Source of the DNA: Geobacter sp.
GTDB lineage: Bacteria; Desulfobacterota; Desulfuromonadia; Geobacterales; DSM-12255
NCBI GenBank assembly: GCA_009684525.1
Contig: WKKR01000004.1
Span: forward strand, 248,001 to 312,000
Length of the DNA stretch: 64,000 bases
Direction: 5' to 3'
The notes under the pieces: model-generated
Seen by the model: only the letters and a program-made list of their open reading frames with translations
What the model was told of the DNA's origin: nothing
The model's database searches: none
Part shown: positions 9,845 to 19,000 of the stretch, one piece after another
How the letters are laid out: every line of letters starts with the position of its first letter
Numbering within the stretch: the stretch's first letter is position 1
Translations under genes and position numbers: made by a program

Positions 9845-10452
9845 CTGACACTCTCCTTACCTTTTTGCGACAAAGTGAGCCGCACAGTATGTTTCCTTGT
9901 TATGCCATTATCGTCGCGAAACTGCTCAAGGACATCAACAGCAGACGCGGTAATGCGTACTATCTTCCCGCTATTGCTACCAATCGACATACCAACCTTT
10001 ACAACATATCCTTTACCTAGTGGGTCTATGACCAATGCACGGTTTTCTTTCAAACCAGCAATAATCCCAACCAAACGAAACTTGTTGACATCATAGCTCT
10101 GGATAGGGAGTGAATCTCCCGCTGATTTACGATTAACTGCCTTCACTGCAATGGTAGGTTGAGAGACAAAAGGTTTAAATGGGTCCTTCTTTTTCGAAAA
10201 ATCAAGGATTGTTTCAGGCGGCAAAACATGTCGTAACGATGATGTTTGCTTCTGCACAGCCGATGCAGCAGCATCGTTCCTTGTTGATGAGAGCCTCACC
10301 TGAACAGGTGCAGAAGCGGACGTTGCCGATTTTGCCGGTGCTTGAACTGCAGGCGAAGGATTTGCCTTTTCATCCTTCGCACACCCAGCTGCAATGAGGC
10401 TAACGACCAGGAGGAGAATGTTTGGGATGCAATTACTTTTTCTTCTTGTCAT
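9841..10452 (-). CDS. pilP: Type IV pilus pilotin/inner-membrane lipoprotein PilP
   Basis: 203 residues with a lipoprotein signal peptide (lipobox SLIAAGC, Cys at about 24). An Ala/Ser/Pro-rich linker is followed by a C-terminal beta-rich PilP domain (KFRLVGIIAGLKENRALVIDPLGKGYVVKVGMSIG). In the family PilP binds the PilN-PilO heterodimer and the N-domains of PilQ, linking inner and outer membrane parts of the machine. Its start lies 20 bp inside the pilO end and its stop overlaps the pilQ start, so it is tightly coupled. Confidence 0.93.
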   Translation of the reverse strand: MTRRKSNCIPNILLLVVSLIAAGCAKDEKANPSPAVQAPAKSATSASAPVQVRLSSTRNDAAASAVQKQTSSLRHVLPPETILDFSKKKDPFKPFVSQPTIAVKAVNRKSAGDSLPIQSYDVNKFRLVGIIAGLKENRALVIDPLGKGYVVKVGMSIGSNSGKIVRITASAVDVLEQFRDDNGITRKHTVRLTLSQKGKESVR

Positions 10453-11038
10453 CCTTAATCTCTTTCTTGTCCAGGAATCTGTAGGTTGTTGCCAGACAGT
10501 TAACCCGCATCAATTGACGGCCCTTATCCTTGTCGGATTTTAGCTCACTGAAGGTTACATTGCTGATATTGACAATTCTTGGCAAATTACCAACAGCGAC
10601 AAAAAAATTGGCAATCCCATAAAATGTCCCTGATATCGAAATATCTACCGGTACAGCGGCATAAAAATCTTTGGGTACCTCTGACTTTGGCTTAAACAGC
10701 AGGAAATCGAGTCCTGCTGTTTTACCGACAGTGGTTATACTTGTCAGGAGTGAAGGGATTTCTTTTTGATTGGGAAGCTCTGTAAGAACACTTTCAAGCT
10801 CACGTTGTAACTGAGCATATTCAATACGATACTTAGGTAACTGATCAGCAATTCGTTTGCTTTCCTGAACTTGGACACGGAGCTTTTCAAGACTCTGTTG
10901 CTGCACCTGTAAATCTTTCAACTTTGGTTGTTCAAGTCCAAAAAAGAACCCCACCCCCATCAGAAGCACGACAAGCAACATGATAATGGCTTTCTGTTTC
11001 GTTGGGAGCTTCAGTATCTTTTCAATGCTCGGGTCCAT
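10433..11038 (-). CDS. pilO: Type IV pilus alignment protein PilO
   Basis: 201 residues. A single N-terminal transmembrane segment (about 18-37, IIMLLVVLLMGVGFFFGL), a coiled coil (about 40-95), and a ferredoxin-like periplasmic PilO domain (about 100-190). Partner of PilN and PilP in the inner-membrane alignment complex. It lies 56 bp after pilN. The Lys-rich C-terminus (KKEIKDDKKKK) is encoded across the overlap with pilP. Confidence 0.93.
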   Translation of the reverse strand: MDPSIEKILKLPTKQKAIIMLLVVLLMGVGFFFGLEQPKLKDLQVQQQSLEKLRVQVQESKRIADQLPKYRIEYAQLQRELESVLTELPNQKEIPSLLTSITTVGKTAGLDFLLFKPKSEVPKDFYAAVPVDISISGTFYGIANFFVAVGNLPRIVNISNVTFSELKSDKDKGRQLMRVNCLATTYRFLDKKEIKDDKKKK

Positions 11039-11094
11039 GAAATATCCTCGATGCTCTTTTATTCCTTACATTCGAAAATGAGACAACATTTCTC

Positions 11095-11640
11095 CTATTT
11101 TTTTACCTTGAGCATACAGGCCAAGTCGAATTTTTTCGCCTTTACCCCTGCAATTTCATATTGTTCAGACACTTGCAATTCAACAGAGGAAAAATCATCA
11201 GTTGCCATCAAATTACGCATAAACTCTGCGATTAATTCCTCATTATATGCAACTCCGCTCATTGAAACAGATACCTCTTTTTCACTGTATTTTGTGAGCC
11301 AGAGTTTTTCCGGCACAGCATCACTCAGCCGCGCCAACCTGCTTGCAGGACCTATTTTTTCTTTTCTAAGCTGGTTAAGCACATCAAGCTTTTTCTTCAC
11401 ATCAGCTTGAAGTTTCTTAATGTTATTAATTTCGCCTATCTTTGCCTTAAGAGTCTTCATCTCAATTTCAGATTTGCGAATTTCTTCTTTAGTCGTACTT
11501 AATTTCGCAAGTGTAACCGCATACACTGCACCACAACAAACAACAACCCCGATTATGGAAAGAAAAAATATAGATATTTGTTGCTGTGCAGTCTCTTTTT
11601 TCTTTAATGCTCTAACTGGGAGTAGATTTATTCTTACCAT
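11095..11640 (-). CDS. pilN: Type IV pilus assembly protein PilN
   Basis: 181 residues. The cytoplasmic N-terminus MVRINLLPVR is the conserved peptide that binds the PilM groove. It is followed by a transmembrane helix (about 22-43), a coiled coil (about 48-100) and a periplasmic fimbrial-assembly domain. Its start overlaps the pilM stop by 7 bp. Confidence 0.94.
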   Translation of the reverse strand: MVRINLLPVRALKKKETAQQQISIFFLSIIGVVVCCGAVYAVTLAKLSTTKEEIRKSEIEMKTLKAKIGEINNIKKLQADVKKKLDVLNQLRKEKIGPASRLARLSDAVPEKLWLTKYSEKEVSVSMSGVAYNEELIAEFMRNLMATDDFSSVELQVSEQYEIAGVKAKKFDLACMLKVKK

Positions 11641-12692
11641 TTGTCACCGTGCCTCCTTGTTGCCAGCCCCAGTGCAACAGTCATGAGAGGCCCAATTTCC
11701 TGGAGATATTCAGGGTCAAACTCTTTATCGTTATATTTGATTTTTTGGAAGGGATTCAATAATTCGACCGGAAGACCAAGTCGATCTCCAACTGTAGATG
11801 ACAGCATAGCCATCTTTGCACACCCACCACTCAAGAATACTTTGGTGATTCGACCTAATTCTCCCGCATTTGAGTTGTAAAAATCTAAAGATCGTCGAAT
11901 TTCAATTGCTAATGTATCATTAATTCTACCTGTAACATCCGTGAGTTGCCCTTCTCCAGGAGAGTCACCCGTCAATTTGATCCTTTCAGCCTCATCAGAG
12001 CCAAGGCTATAATATTTTTGGATCTCCTCAGTGTATAGATTCCCCCCCATTTGAACATCACGGGTAAACAACGAGACCCCTCCCTTGACTATATTGAAAT
12101 TCATCATACTGGCGCCAATATTGATCAGGGCATAAACATCTTCAGGGTCGGCATCATAATTGAACTCAAAAGCATTCTGCACTGCAAAGGAATCTACATC
12201 CATTACGACTAATTTGAGACCTGATTCGTTAAACACCGTAAGATAATCATCGATAATATCTTTCTTGCTAGCAACAAGCAGAACATTCATTTTTGTAGCA
12301 TCGATATCTTCTTGTGGTAATAGCTGGAAATCTATGTTCACATCGTTAATGTCAAATGGAATATATTGTTCTGCTTCCCAATGTATCTGTTCATCTAACT
12401 CTTCTGGTGGCATAACAGGGAGAGAAATCTTTCTAATAATTACAGAATTCCCTGATATTGAACTAGCGACTTCTTTATCTTTCAAGTTAAGGCTCTTGAT
12501 GAGCTTTTTTATTGTTTCAACAATTGAGGAACTGTCCATAAGCGCATTATCAACAATAGCCTCAGCAGGCAAAGGCACCAATCCAATGTTTTGCAGCAAG
12601 TAACTGCCCTTTTGCTGCTTCAGTTGAACCAGTTTGATTGCACTGGAGCCAATGTCTATTCCGAGGATATCTTTCTTCTTTTGGAATAACAT
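11634..12692 (-). CDS. pilM: Type IV pilus actin-like ATPase PilM
   Basis: 352 residues, FtsA/actin-like fold. It has phosphate-1 motif ILGIDIGSSAIKLVQL near the start, KISLPVMPPEELDEQIHWEAEQYIPFDI typical of PilM near 85-120, and adenosine-region FLSGGCAKM near 290. It binds the PilN N-terminus on the cytoplasmic face and connects the motors to the inner-membrane complex. The ATG at 12692 has GGGAA six bases upstream; an ATG at 12704 adds four residues but sits directly on an AGGGGA. It is the first pil gene of the operon and follows a small HTH gene by about 20 bp. Confidence 0.95.
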   Translation of the reverse strand: MLFQKKKDILGIDIGSSAIKLVQLKQQKGSYLLQNIGLVPLPAEAIVDNALMDSSSIVETIKKLIKSLNLKDKEVASSISGNSVIIRKISLPVMPPEELDEQIHWEAEQYIPFDINDVNIDFQLLPQEDIDATKMNVLLVASKKDIIDDYLTVFNESGLKLVVMDVDSFAVQNAFEFNYDADPEDVYALINIGASMMNFNIVKGGVSLFTRDVQMGGNLYTEEIQKYYSLGSDEAERIKLTGDSPGEGQLTDVTGRINDTLAIEIRRSLDFYNSNAGELGRITKVFLSGGCAKMAMLSSTVGDRLGLPVELLNPFQKIKYNDKEFDPEYLQEIGPLMTVALGLATRRHGDKW

Positions 12693-12713
12693 ATGAGTTC
12701 CCATTCCCCTGTA

Positions 12714-12914
12714 TTAATCCTCAAAGACCTTTGCCCTGTCTGCTAGAGAAAAGCCTAAGGCAAGGATAATCTTTCTCTTGGTTTCCAACCGGCAATCCAT
12801 ACCCCGCTCGATTCGGTCTATAGTTACTGGAGAAACTCCCGCCTGCCTCGCAAGTTCGGCCTTGCTAATCAACTTAGCTTCTCGGATTCTTTTCAAATTG
12901 TTCTTCAATTTCAT
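12714..12914 (-). CDS. Small XRE-family HTH DNA-binding protein
   Basis: 66 residues that are almost entirely one Cro/C1-type helix-turn-helix (LKRIREAKLISKAELARQAGVSPVTIDRIERG). It lies 10-20 bp upstream of pilM on the same strand and directly behind a candidate promoter (12955-12982), so it is probably co-transcribed with pilMNOPQ and may regulate that operon. A GTG at 12926 would add four residues. Target and signal are unknown. Confidence 0.82.
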   Translation of the reverse strand: MKLKNNLKRIREAKLISKAELARQAGVSPVTIDRIERGMDCRLETKRKIILALGFSLADRAKVFED

Positions 12915-12954
12915 GACATATTCCACTGTCCGTCAGTATTATCAATATGCCTGA

Positions 12955-12982
12955 AATCTATCCAAATTAAACAAATTGTCAA
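12955..12982 (-). promoter_or_regulatory. Candidate sigma-70 promoter for HTH-pilMNOPQ
   Basis: On the minus strand TTGACA (12982-12977), a 16-base spacer, then TAGATT (12960-12955). It would start transcription about 22-35 bases before the HTH gene. The spacer is one base short of optimal and the -10 is imperfect. The surrounding DNA is strongly AT-rich. The rest of the 12915-13204 gap shows no gene. Confidence 0.45.
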
Positions 12983-13204
12983 GATATTAAATGCAATTAT
13001 ATTTCACCTAAACATACACTAATAGAAATTGTCGACTGTGCACAGGCGATTACGGCCAAATAACAACAATTTTTCTTGACATCACGGAAAGGGCAGGGCG
13101 TCGTCAGAAAAGGATTTATGGTGGGAGTTAAGTTTGTTATCGGATCGTTGGCAGCATTCTTTAATGCAAATTTTCACAATAAATTGCCCAGCGACTGTAA
13201 TGCT

Positions 13205-13825
13205 TTAATATGCATATAATGCGGATATATTTGCTTGCTCCTGAGAAGTTGTTGAACGTTCCCCCTGAACTTCGATGCGATAAATATAAGGAAAATGTTG
13301 AGGGGTTAACACTGGAGTACTTTCAGCAACACCTGCGCCCTCAAGTTGTAAACCACTTATGTCAGTATTACCCTTCACGGTATCTATGATTTTGGTGTAT
13401 ATCCGATACGAATCACCACTGCTTGCCTGTAAGTTAAATGTCAAATCCGGACCTTGTTTAGGATTACTTGCCTGGCTACATCCAGAAGGCCATTGGCTGG
13501 CAGGCTTCGTTAACTTAGCTTGCAGGCATTTCTGAGAAGCTGTCACCTGTAGCCCCACACCGGAAAAGTCATTTTGCACCTGCGTCACCAAGGTACTGCT
13601 AGAGTAGTTCCTCATGATCGTCGGGATGACATCCTTCAAGACAATTTCAGCCCCCCCATGGGAAGCTTCCAGAGATGTTCTGTACCTTTTTTGAGCTCCT
13701 GATAAGGAAACCCCTGCAGTTATCATGTAAAGCAGAGCCAATATCATGGTCAAGGAGATCAGCGTTAGCATCAACGCTGTCACCAAAGCAATGCCTTTCT
13801 CTTCTTTTATCTTTTGAAGGTTCAT
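13205..13825 (-). CDS. PilX-like minor pilin assembly protein
   Basis: 206 residues. The N-terminus KIKEEKGIALVTALMLTLISLTMILALLYMITAG matches the PilX N-terminal type: a short basic leader, a Gly cleavage site, then a long hydrophobic helix. The body is Ser/Thr-rich with Cys pairs. It is the last gene of the minor-pilin/PilY1 operon. PilX-type pseudopilins help prime pilus assembly with PilV, PilW, FimU and PilY1 in Pseudomonas; that role is transferred from the family. Confidence 0.8.
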   Translation of the reverse strand: MNLQKIKEEKGIALVTALMLTLISLTMILALLYMITAGVSLSGAQKRYRTSLEASHGGAEIVLKDVIPTIMRNYSSSTLVTQVQNDFSGVGLQVTASQKCLQAKLTKPASQWPSGCSQASNPKQGPDLTFNLQASSGDSYRIYTKIIDTVKGNTDISGLQLEGAGVAESTPVLTPQHFPYIYRIEVQGERSTTSQEQANISALYAY

Positions 13826-13835
13826 GTTCTACCTG

Positions 13836-15080
13836 TCACTGGTTGCTGGTCAAGTTCTTAGGCCTGACAATGATCCGTTGAACTCGCCAACGGTAATTCA
13901 GCATATCACTCGTAAGTGTATAATTCCTGCTGAGACTCAACTCTCCGACGTCCCCCAGTGCGATGGGGCTCGGGCTAGTATAATTCAGGTCCTTACGTCC
14001 ATTTTGGACAAGCAGATACACTTTGACTACTTTCAGATTCGCTCGAATACTTGCTGCGTCACCAAGAGCTGTTGTAACTTCGGAACCCGTTGCCTCGCCC
14101 AAAACACCTGAACCGTCTGCGTTCGAATAAGTATCAATCAAACCATCCGTACCAGCTACCCCACCATTTTTCAGGTCCCAGCCATAAATTACCTGCATGT
14201 CGGCCACACAATCCACTATAGGGATATAAGAGAGCTTTCCATCTCCATGGTTAACTGTTGTCTTGTACAGGATGCCGGTTTTAGGTGCACAGGCACTGGG
14301 CATACTGCCGATTTTTGATGGCTTGCTGACAAAATAGTCGGTACGGTTGAAGGGCATCCTGAGGTCGTCACCATCTACTATACCGTAGACAAAGTGGACT
14401 TCATTCGGGCTTTTGGGTGCAAAATTATTAGATCCCAGGAAATTAGGGTTGTATGTTGTTGCAAAATATAACTTATCAGTAACATCAGCAATGGCACCAT
14501 CGACGACCAATCGGTTGGTATAGGTCCCATTGGAAAAAACACGGTTCAGAACAATGCTCCAGGCATTATTCTTGATGTTTTCCGCAGCAGAAGGCCACAC
14601 GTGCGGTTTTGGGGAGTCTGAGGAATAGTTGATATATGTCCATCGCTGAGGCGTATTGCCTCTCCCTACTGAAGATCCCCGTATAACGAGATAGTCAGTT
14701 CCATCGACGACATTATAAGTATTGCCTGTCTCACTACCGGAATCCGATATCCCGGCAAGGTTATTCCCCGAAGAAAACGCTCGTGGTATCCCGCTCGGAG
14801 CATCATTATACGTGCTGGCAGGTGTGTTCGCTGCTTCTGCGTATACCGGAGCAGTCGCGGGAAACTCATAGGGAATGCCGAACCCTGCTTGTTGGAGATC
14901 ATGACGTAACTGTTCAAGACCAATCATCCCTTCGATATTGCTTTCTTCGCTATGCATCAACCGTGACGATTGTTTGAGAATAAGATTGAAGGAATCAGAG
15001 GAGATCATCACGACAACGATGAATATCGCCATTGTTACAATTAACTCTACAAGAGAAAATCCGTGCTGGTCTTTTAGCAT
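13836..15080 (-). CDS. PilW-like minor pseudopilin
   Basis: About 414 residues. Class III leader MLKDQHG then FSLVELIVTMAIFIVVVMISS, so PilD should cut after Gly7. The globular part is longer than a classical pilin and matches the PilW family layout (an early SRLMHSEESNIEGMIGLEQLRHDLQQAGFGIPY segment). The ATG at 15080 gives the typical short leader. GTG/ATG at 15101/15098, overlapping the pilV stop, are alternatives adding 6-7 residues. It lies between pilV and pilX. Confidence 0.82.
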   Translation of the reverse strand: MLKDQHGFSLVELIVTMAIFIVVVMISSDSFNLILKQSSRLMHSEESNIEGMIGLEQLRHDLQQAGFGIPYEFPATAPVYAEAANTPASTYNDAPSGIPRAFSSGNNLAGISDSGSETGNTYNVVDGTDYLVIRGSSVGRGNTPQRWTYINYSSDSPKPHVWPSAAENIKNNAWSIVLNRVFSNGTYTNRLVVDGAIADVTDKLYFATTYNPNFLGSNNFAPKSPNEVHFVYGIVDGDDLRMPFNRTDYFVSKPSKIGSMPSACAPKTGILYKTTVNHGDGKLSYIPIVDCVADMQVIYGWDLKNGGVAGTDGLIDTYSNADGSGVLGEATGSEVTTALGDAASIRANLKVVKVYLLVQNGRKDLNYTSPSPIALGDVGELSLSRNYTLTSDMLNYRWRVQRIIVRPKNLTSNQ

Positions 15081-15097
15081 ACAATGCCCATTACCCA

Positions 15098-15511
15098 TCA
15101 CTGTTGGGATCTGGTGATGACTGAAGAACCACCATAAGAGTGTCGATTACCTTTGTATCTCCAGGCGACCTGGACATCCACCTGCTTTGAGTTAACTGAT
15201 ACCGAACTGCCGATCTTTGTTACTGAAAAATTACGAAATCCAGTTAGGACTTTCCTCTGTACAAGGTAACTCTTCGTGGTTGTCGAAATTGCATCAAAAC
15301 CGATCTGAGAACTCCCCTTAGCAAGATCCTTAGCTATTTCTTCATCTGCAATGACCGATGCTTCCTGCCTAAGATCGGAAGTCATATTGCTCTGTATTGA
15401 AACGTTCACAGACTGCAGCAACCCTAGAAGTCCTACTGTCAGAATGACAATGGCTACCAGAAATTCGACGAGAGTAAAACCCTTTTGATCAATACTCACA
15501 GGTTCCACCAT
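15098..15511 (-). CDS. PilV-like minor pseudopilin
   Basis: 137 residues. Prepilin leader ending DQKG before FTLVEFLVAIVILTVGLLGLLQS, the PilV signature with Glu at +5. Short C-terminal beta domain. It starts inside the end of the FimT/GspH gene (23-bp overlap). Expected to be processed by PilD and to sit at the pilus tip with PilY1. Confidence 0.84.
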   Translation of the reverse strand: MVEPVSIDQKGFTLVEFLVAIVILTVGLLGLLQSVNVSIQSNMTSDLRQEASVIADEEIAKDLAKGSSQIGFDAISTTTKSYLVQRKVLTGFRNFSVTKIGSSVSVNSKQVDVQVAWRYKGNRHSYGGSSVITRSQQ

Positions 15512-16007
15512 TCATTTTCCCCATATTTGCTCTCCCAATCGAGAGCACAATACAATCGTAACTAGCTCCTGAACCGGTCGGGTTAACGACAATCGTCGCT
15601 CCGCTGTCCGCAAAGCCGCGTGTATCAAATAGATAGTGCTCCCCAGAGAAATCTGCAGACGGCTTAGAAAGACGGTACTTTACCGGTCTAAATGCAATCA
15701 CTCGTCCAGCAAACTTATTCTCGTTCTCGGTGCTATAATTCTTCAATACGTACTGGTTCGGTTCCAAAACAATACTCTGTTGTTTTTTCGTATGGATTGC
15801 GTCAAGACGCAGTCGGTTGATATCGGTATAGAGTTCCCTTGTTTCACGCTCAATCTGTGACTTTACATTCCATGAATGAAAATTCATTGTGCCAATTGTC
15901 AGAAGAATTCCGATGATGGCTACCACGACGATGAGCTCGGTGAGCGCAAACCCCCGCATTGATCCATATGCGTATGCCATTTTTGCACGGCAATTCGAGT
16001 TCACCAT
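15489..16007 (-). CDS. GspH/FimT-type minor pseudopilin
   Basis: 172 residues. Leader ends GSMRG before FALTELIVVVAIIGILLTIGTMNF; Glu at +5 is present. The C-terminal GspH/FimT domain includes RLRLDAIHTKKQQSIVLEP and ends with a Cys-containing segment (NMGKMNGGTCEY). Position +3 is Ala-Leu-Thr-Glu rather than the usual Thr-Leu-Ile/Val-Glu. It begins the run of four pseudopilin genes after pilY1 (34-bp gap). The start could also be the internal Met10. Confidence 0.83.
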   Translation of the reverse strand: MVNSNCRAKMAYAYGSMRGFALTELIVVVAIIGILLTIGTMNFHSWNVKSQIERETRELYTDINRLRLDAIHTKKQQSIVLEPNQYVLKNYSTENENKFAGRVIAFRPVKYRLSKPSADFSGEHYLFDTRGFADSGATIVVNPTGSGASYDCIVLSIGRANMGKMNGGTCEY

Positions 16008-16041
16008 AAACTTTCACCAATACACTTCCCAAGCATTCGGA

Positions 16042-19000
16042 TCATCGCTCCTGCATGTGCAATAGTCGTTTCACTGGTCTGGGGTTAGTAAGAAGTGACA
16101 ATCCTTGAGCAGTTGGCGGGACACCGGAAATTGCCGTTGCAAGTCGTCTGCCGTCATACCCTTTATTTGTCGGATTATTAAAGGCATCCTTAAGTGATAT
16201 TTCAGCAAAAGCCCCTGTAGAAACTTGCATAAGAGCCCTGCCCTGCATGGCAGCAGAAGGGGGAACCCCGCCAGTATCATAACGCAACGCCCATACGAGC
16301 GAATCACCACCAAATTTACAGATGTCGGCACTCGGCTTAAATGTAGTGAAAAATACCGCCCCACTACTGGAAGCAATTGGATCGGTAATAACCCTCTCTG
16401 TCAACGAAACACTGTCCTTCGGATCCAAGGTAACAAACCATCCGGCGGAACTGCCGGTAATGGTAGCAGAAGGACTCGTTGTTGCATCTCCGGTCTGGTC
16501 TGTCAGTGTCCCTGTTGCTGCATCGGTACAGTTTTTGTCTAGATCATTATAAGTGCCACCGCCTACAGCGGTTAGCATAGTCCGATTCGCAGTAGAGTAA
16601 CAGGGTTCCTTAACCCCATAGAGTTGCTGACGGGTTGTTGAAAAATCATCCTGCTTATAGAAAAAACGACCCGTCCCAAAATAGACCCAAAGATTGTAGT
16701 TCTTCCGATCTTGCAACTTCGTCACAGCTGTCGTGACAGGACCGACATCATTAATCAAGGTACTGACAACCCAGTCATTCGGGTTTCTGCTTTCTTTAGT
16801 CTGCAGACGCAATACTCCGCCTTTCGTCCAAGTATTTGTCGTTGTATCCTTCTGCACATACCCAATATATACGGCATCGTCACTGTAATAACCTAATGAA
16901 GAAGCATTATTTCGGTCAGCATCGATCACACTCGTTGCGAGAGATCCGGCAAAGGCATTGCTCGGGAGAGCGTTCCCTGCAAAATCAGTGGTGATAGTCC
17001 TAAGCAGTACCCCTGTGGCAAGATCGACCACAAAGATTCTGAGCTGTTGATCCGATTCCCCCTTGAATTGATGTAGTGACGTATCAATTGGTCCTGTTGG
17101 CCCAGATGCAAATACGGCAAACCATTTGCCGTTCTTGGAATGATCTGGATTTGCGGTATCGTTGCCTCCTACGTCCTTAACCTTTGCGCTTATGCGCACA
17201 ATTGCCGGACCGGTTGTAGAATAACCAAGCGTACCCGGAGATCCGGTGTCTCCATAAAAATCCCACATGTATAAAGGGTTAGCCGGATCAGTCACATCAA
17301 GTGCAAAATACGAGGAATACCCGACACCGGTAATAGGTGTTTTCACACAGGCTGCTGGAGCAGAACAAGCATTGGTAGTTGGTTTTGCAGCCCCACCAAA
17401 ACCCATACCGCCCACGAGAACGGTTCTCCACGTCGATGCCGACTTCGCACAATCCGAATAATCCAAAGCAGAATCACATCCAGTAGGTTTACTTATACTG
17501 GCATCGATAATGGTAGAGGTTCGGTCAACATAATAGAGATGGGAATACTCGGGATCCGCCAAATATTTCAGATAGGGAAGAGCTTGTTTGGGGATAAATG
17601 CCCATTCTTCTTTCCCTAAATTGGAACTTGTGGTAGCCGTGCTGCCGTCAGCATCTACTATCTTCGCCTTTGCATACGGATCCGAAATCTCTTTGAGTAT
17701 ACCAAGCTTAAAAGCATGGAGCATACCATCGTTGCCGCCAACCAACACCATTCCACGGTTCTGGTAGGTTGTCGACTTGGTGAACGACTCGTACGTCGTA
17801 TCGTTATAGCCGGTTGGAGGATTAAGGTTATAGTTATTCAATTTAACATTGGAAACCAGTTTCGGCGTCGATGACACAATATCACCCAGCTTCCATTCCC
17901 TTAGGCAGGTACCCAACCCACAGCCCAGAATAGAAACTTTACGATTGCGGTACCCACTCTGATCCGTACCATGGATATAATTGATGATCTTCGTGGCCTC
18001 GGCACCACGCTCAGCATTAGTCCCCGCAGGAACCTGCAAAATATCCCACGTAGTTGCATCATTGGGAAGACCGTTAAAATTCTGCATGCTGCTACCCGAG
18101 GTTGAATTGAAGCTTGTATATATGGTTCGAGGTGAACTGGTCAGATCGCGCGACCAGAGAAGGCTCCCAGCTTTCCAAAGACTGTTAACATCATCCGGCG
18201 ACACGGTGTCCAACGGCGATGTTGTATCATCTGCAGCACCATCACCGTTTGCGTCAAGAAAACGCTTAACCAGGGTCTGATTTTGCGAAGAATCGAAGTA
18301 ATACTGAACCACATGGTCGTTTTTAAGATGCATGGTATTGCTATGATCTGTATCTTCACGGATTGACGTCTTTTGCAGGTTGGGGTCGAGGAAATACCAG
18401 AGATTCTGCATTTCGCCGATCCAGTTGACCTCGGTATTGTTGTCGAACTGCTTCTTTGGATAGAAAACCGCCTGCACTAGGTTAGCTCCACTTCCTTCAC
18501 TATTATTCAGAATTGACGCCGCCGTTCCGGAAGCGACTCTGGCAAGTATTGCCTCTAACGCCTTTCTTAACTGAGTTTCCAGCATAAGAGGGTTGACCAC
18601 CAGGAAGTAATTGTCAGGTTCGCCATCACCATCCTTGTCCCATTCTGCAGCCGTGTCAGGTTTGTCATTGCCATTGATGTCCTGGAACCCCCCCCACTTG
18701 GCCGCATACCAAAGAGGACTTTTCAGGAAATTTGAAGCAGACGCAACCGAACTCACTGTGAATGTCTTGGACCACTCAAGTGACATATCAGCAATAGTCG
18801 ACGGAGTGTCTCCGTCAGCGACAGCATCCGCATCCCGAACCGTAAGATAGGCTCCATCTTCTGTTGTCCCGCTTACGACGAACCCCATAACCTGGTCAAT
18901 AGATCCGGCTGCATACTCTGATTTAAGACGAACTTCAACCCTATCTGTACCAACTGGTGTAATTTCGTAAAGGACTATGGCATCCATATCGTGATCTGCG

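Noticed and set aside
13072-13081. TTGACA on the plus strand in the pilX-HTH gap
   Set aside because: No -10 at suitable distance and no plus-strand gene follows.
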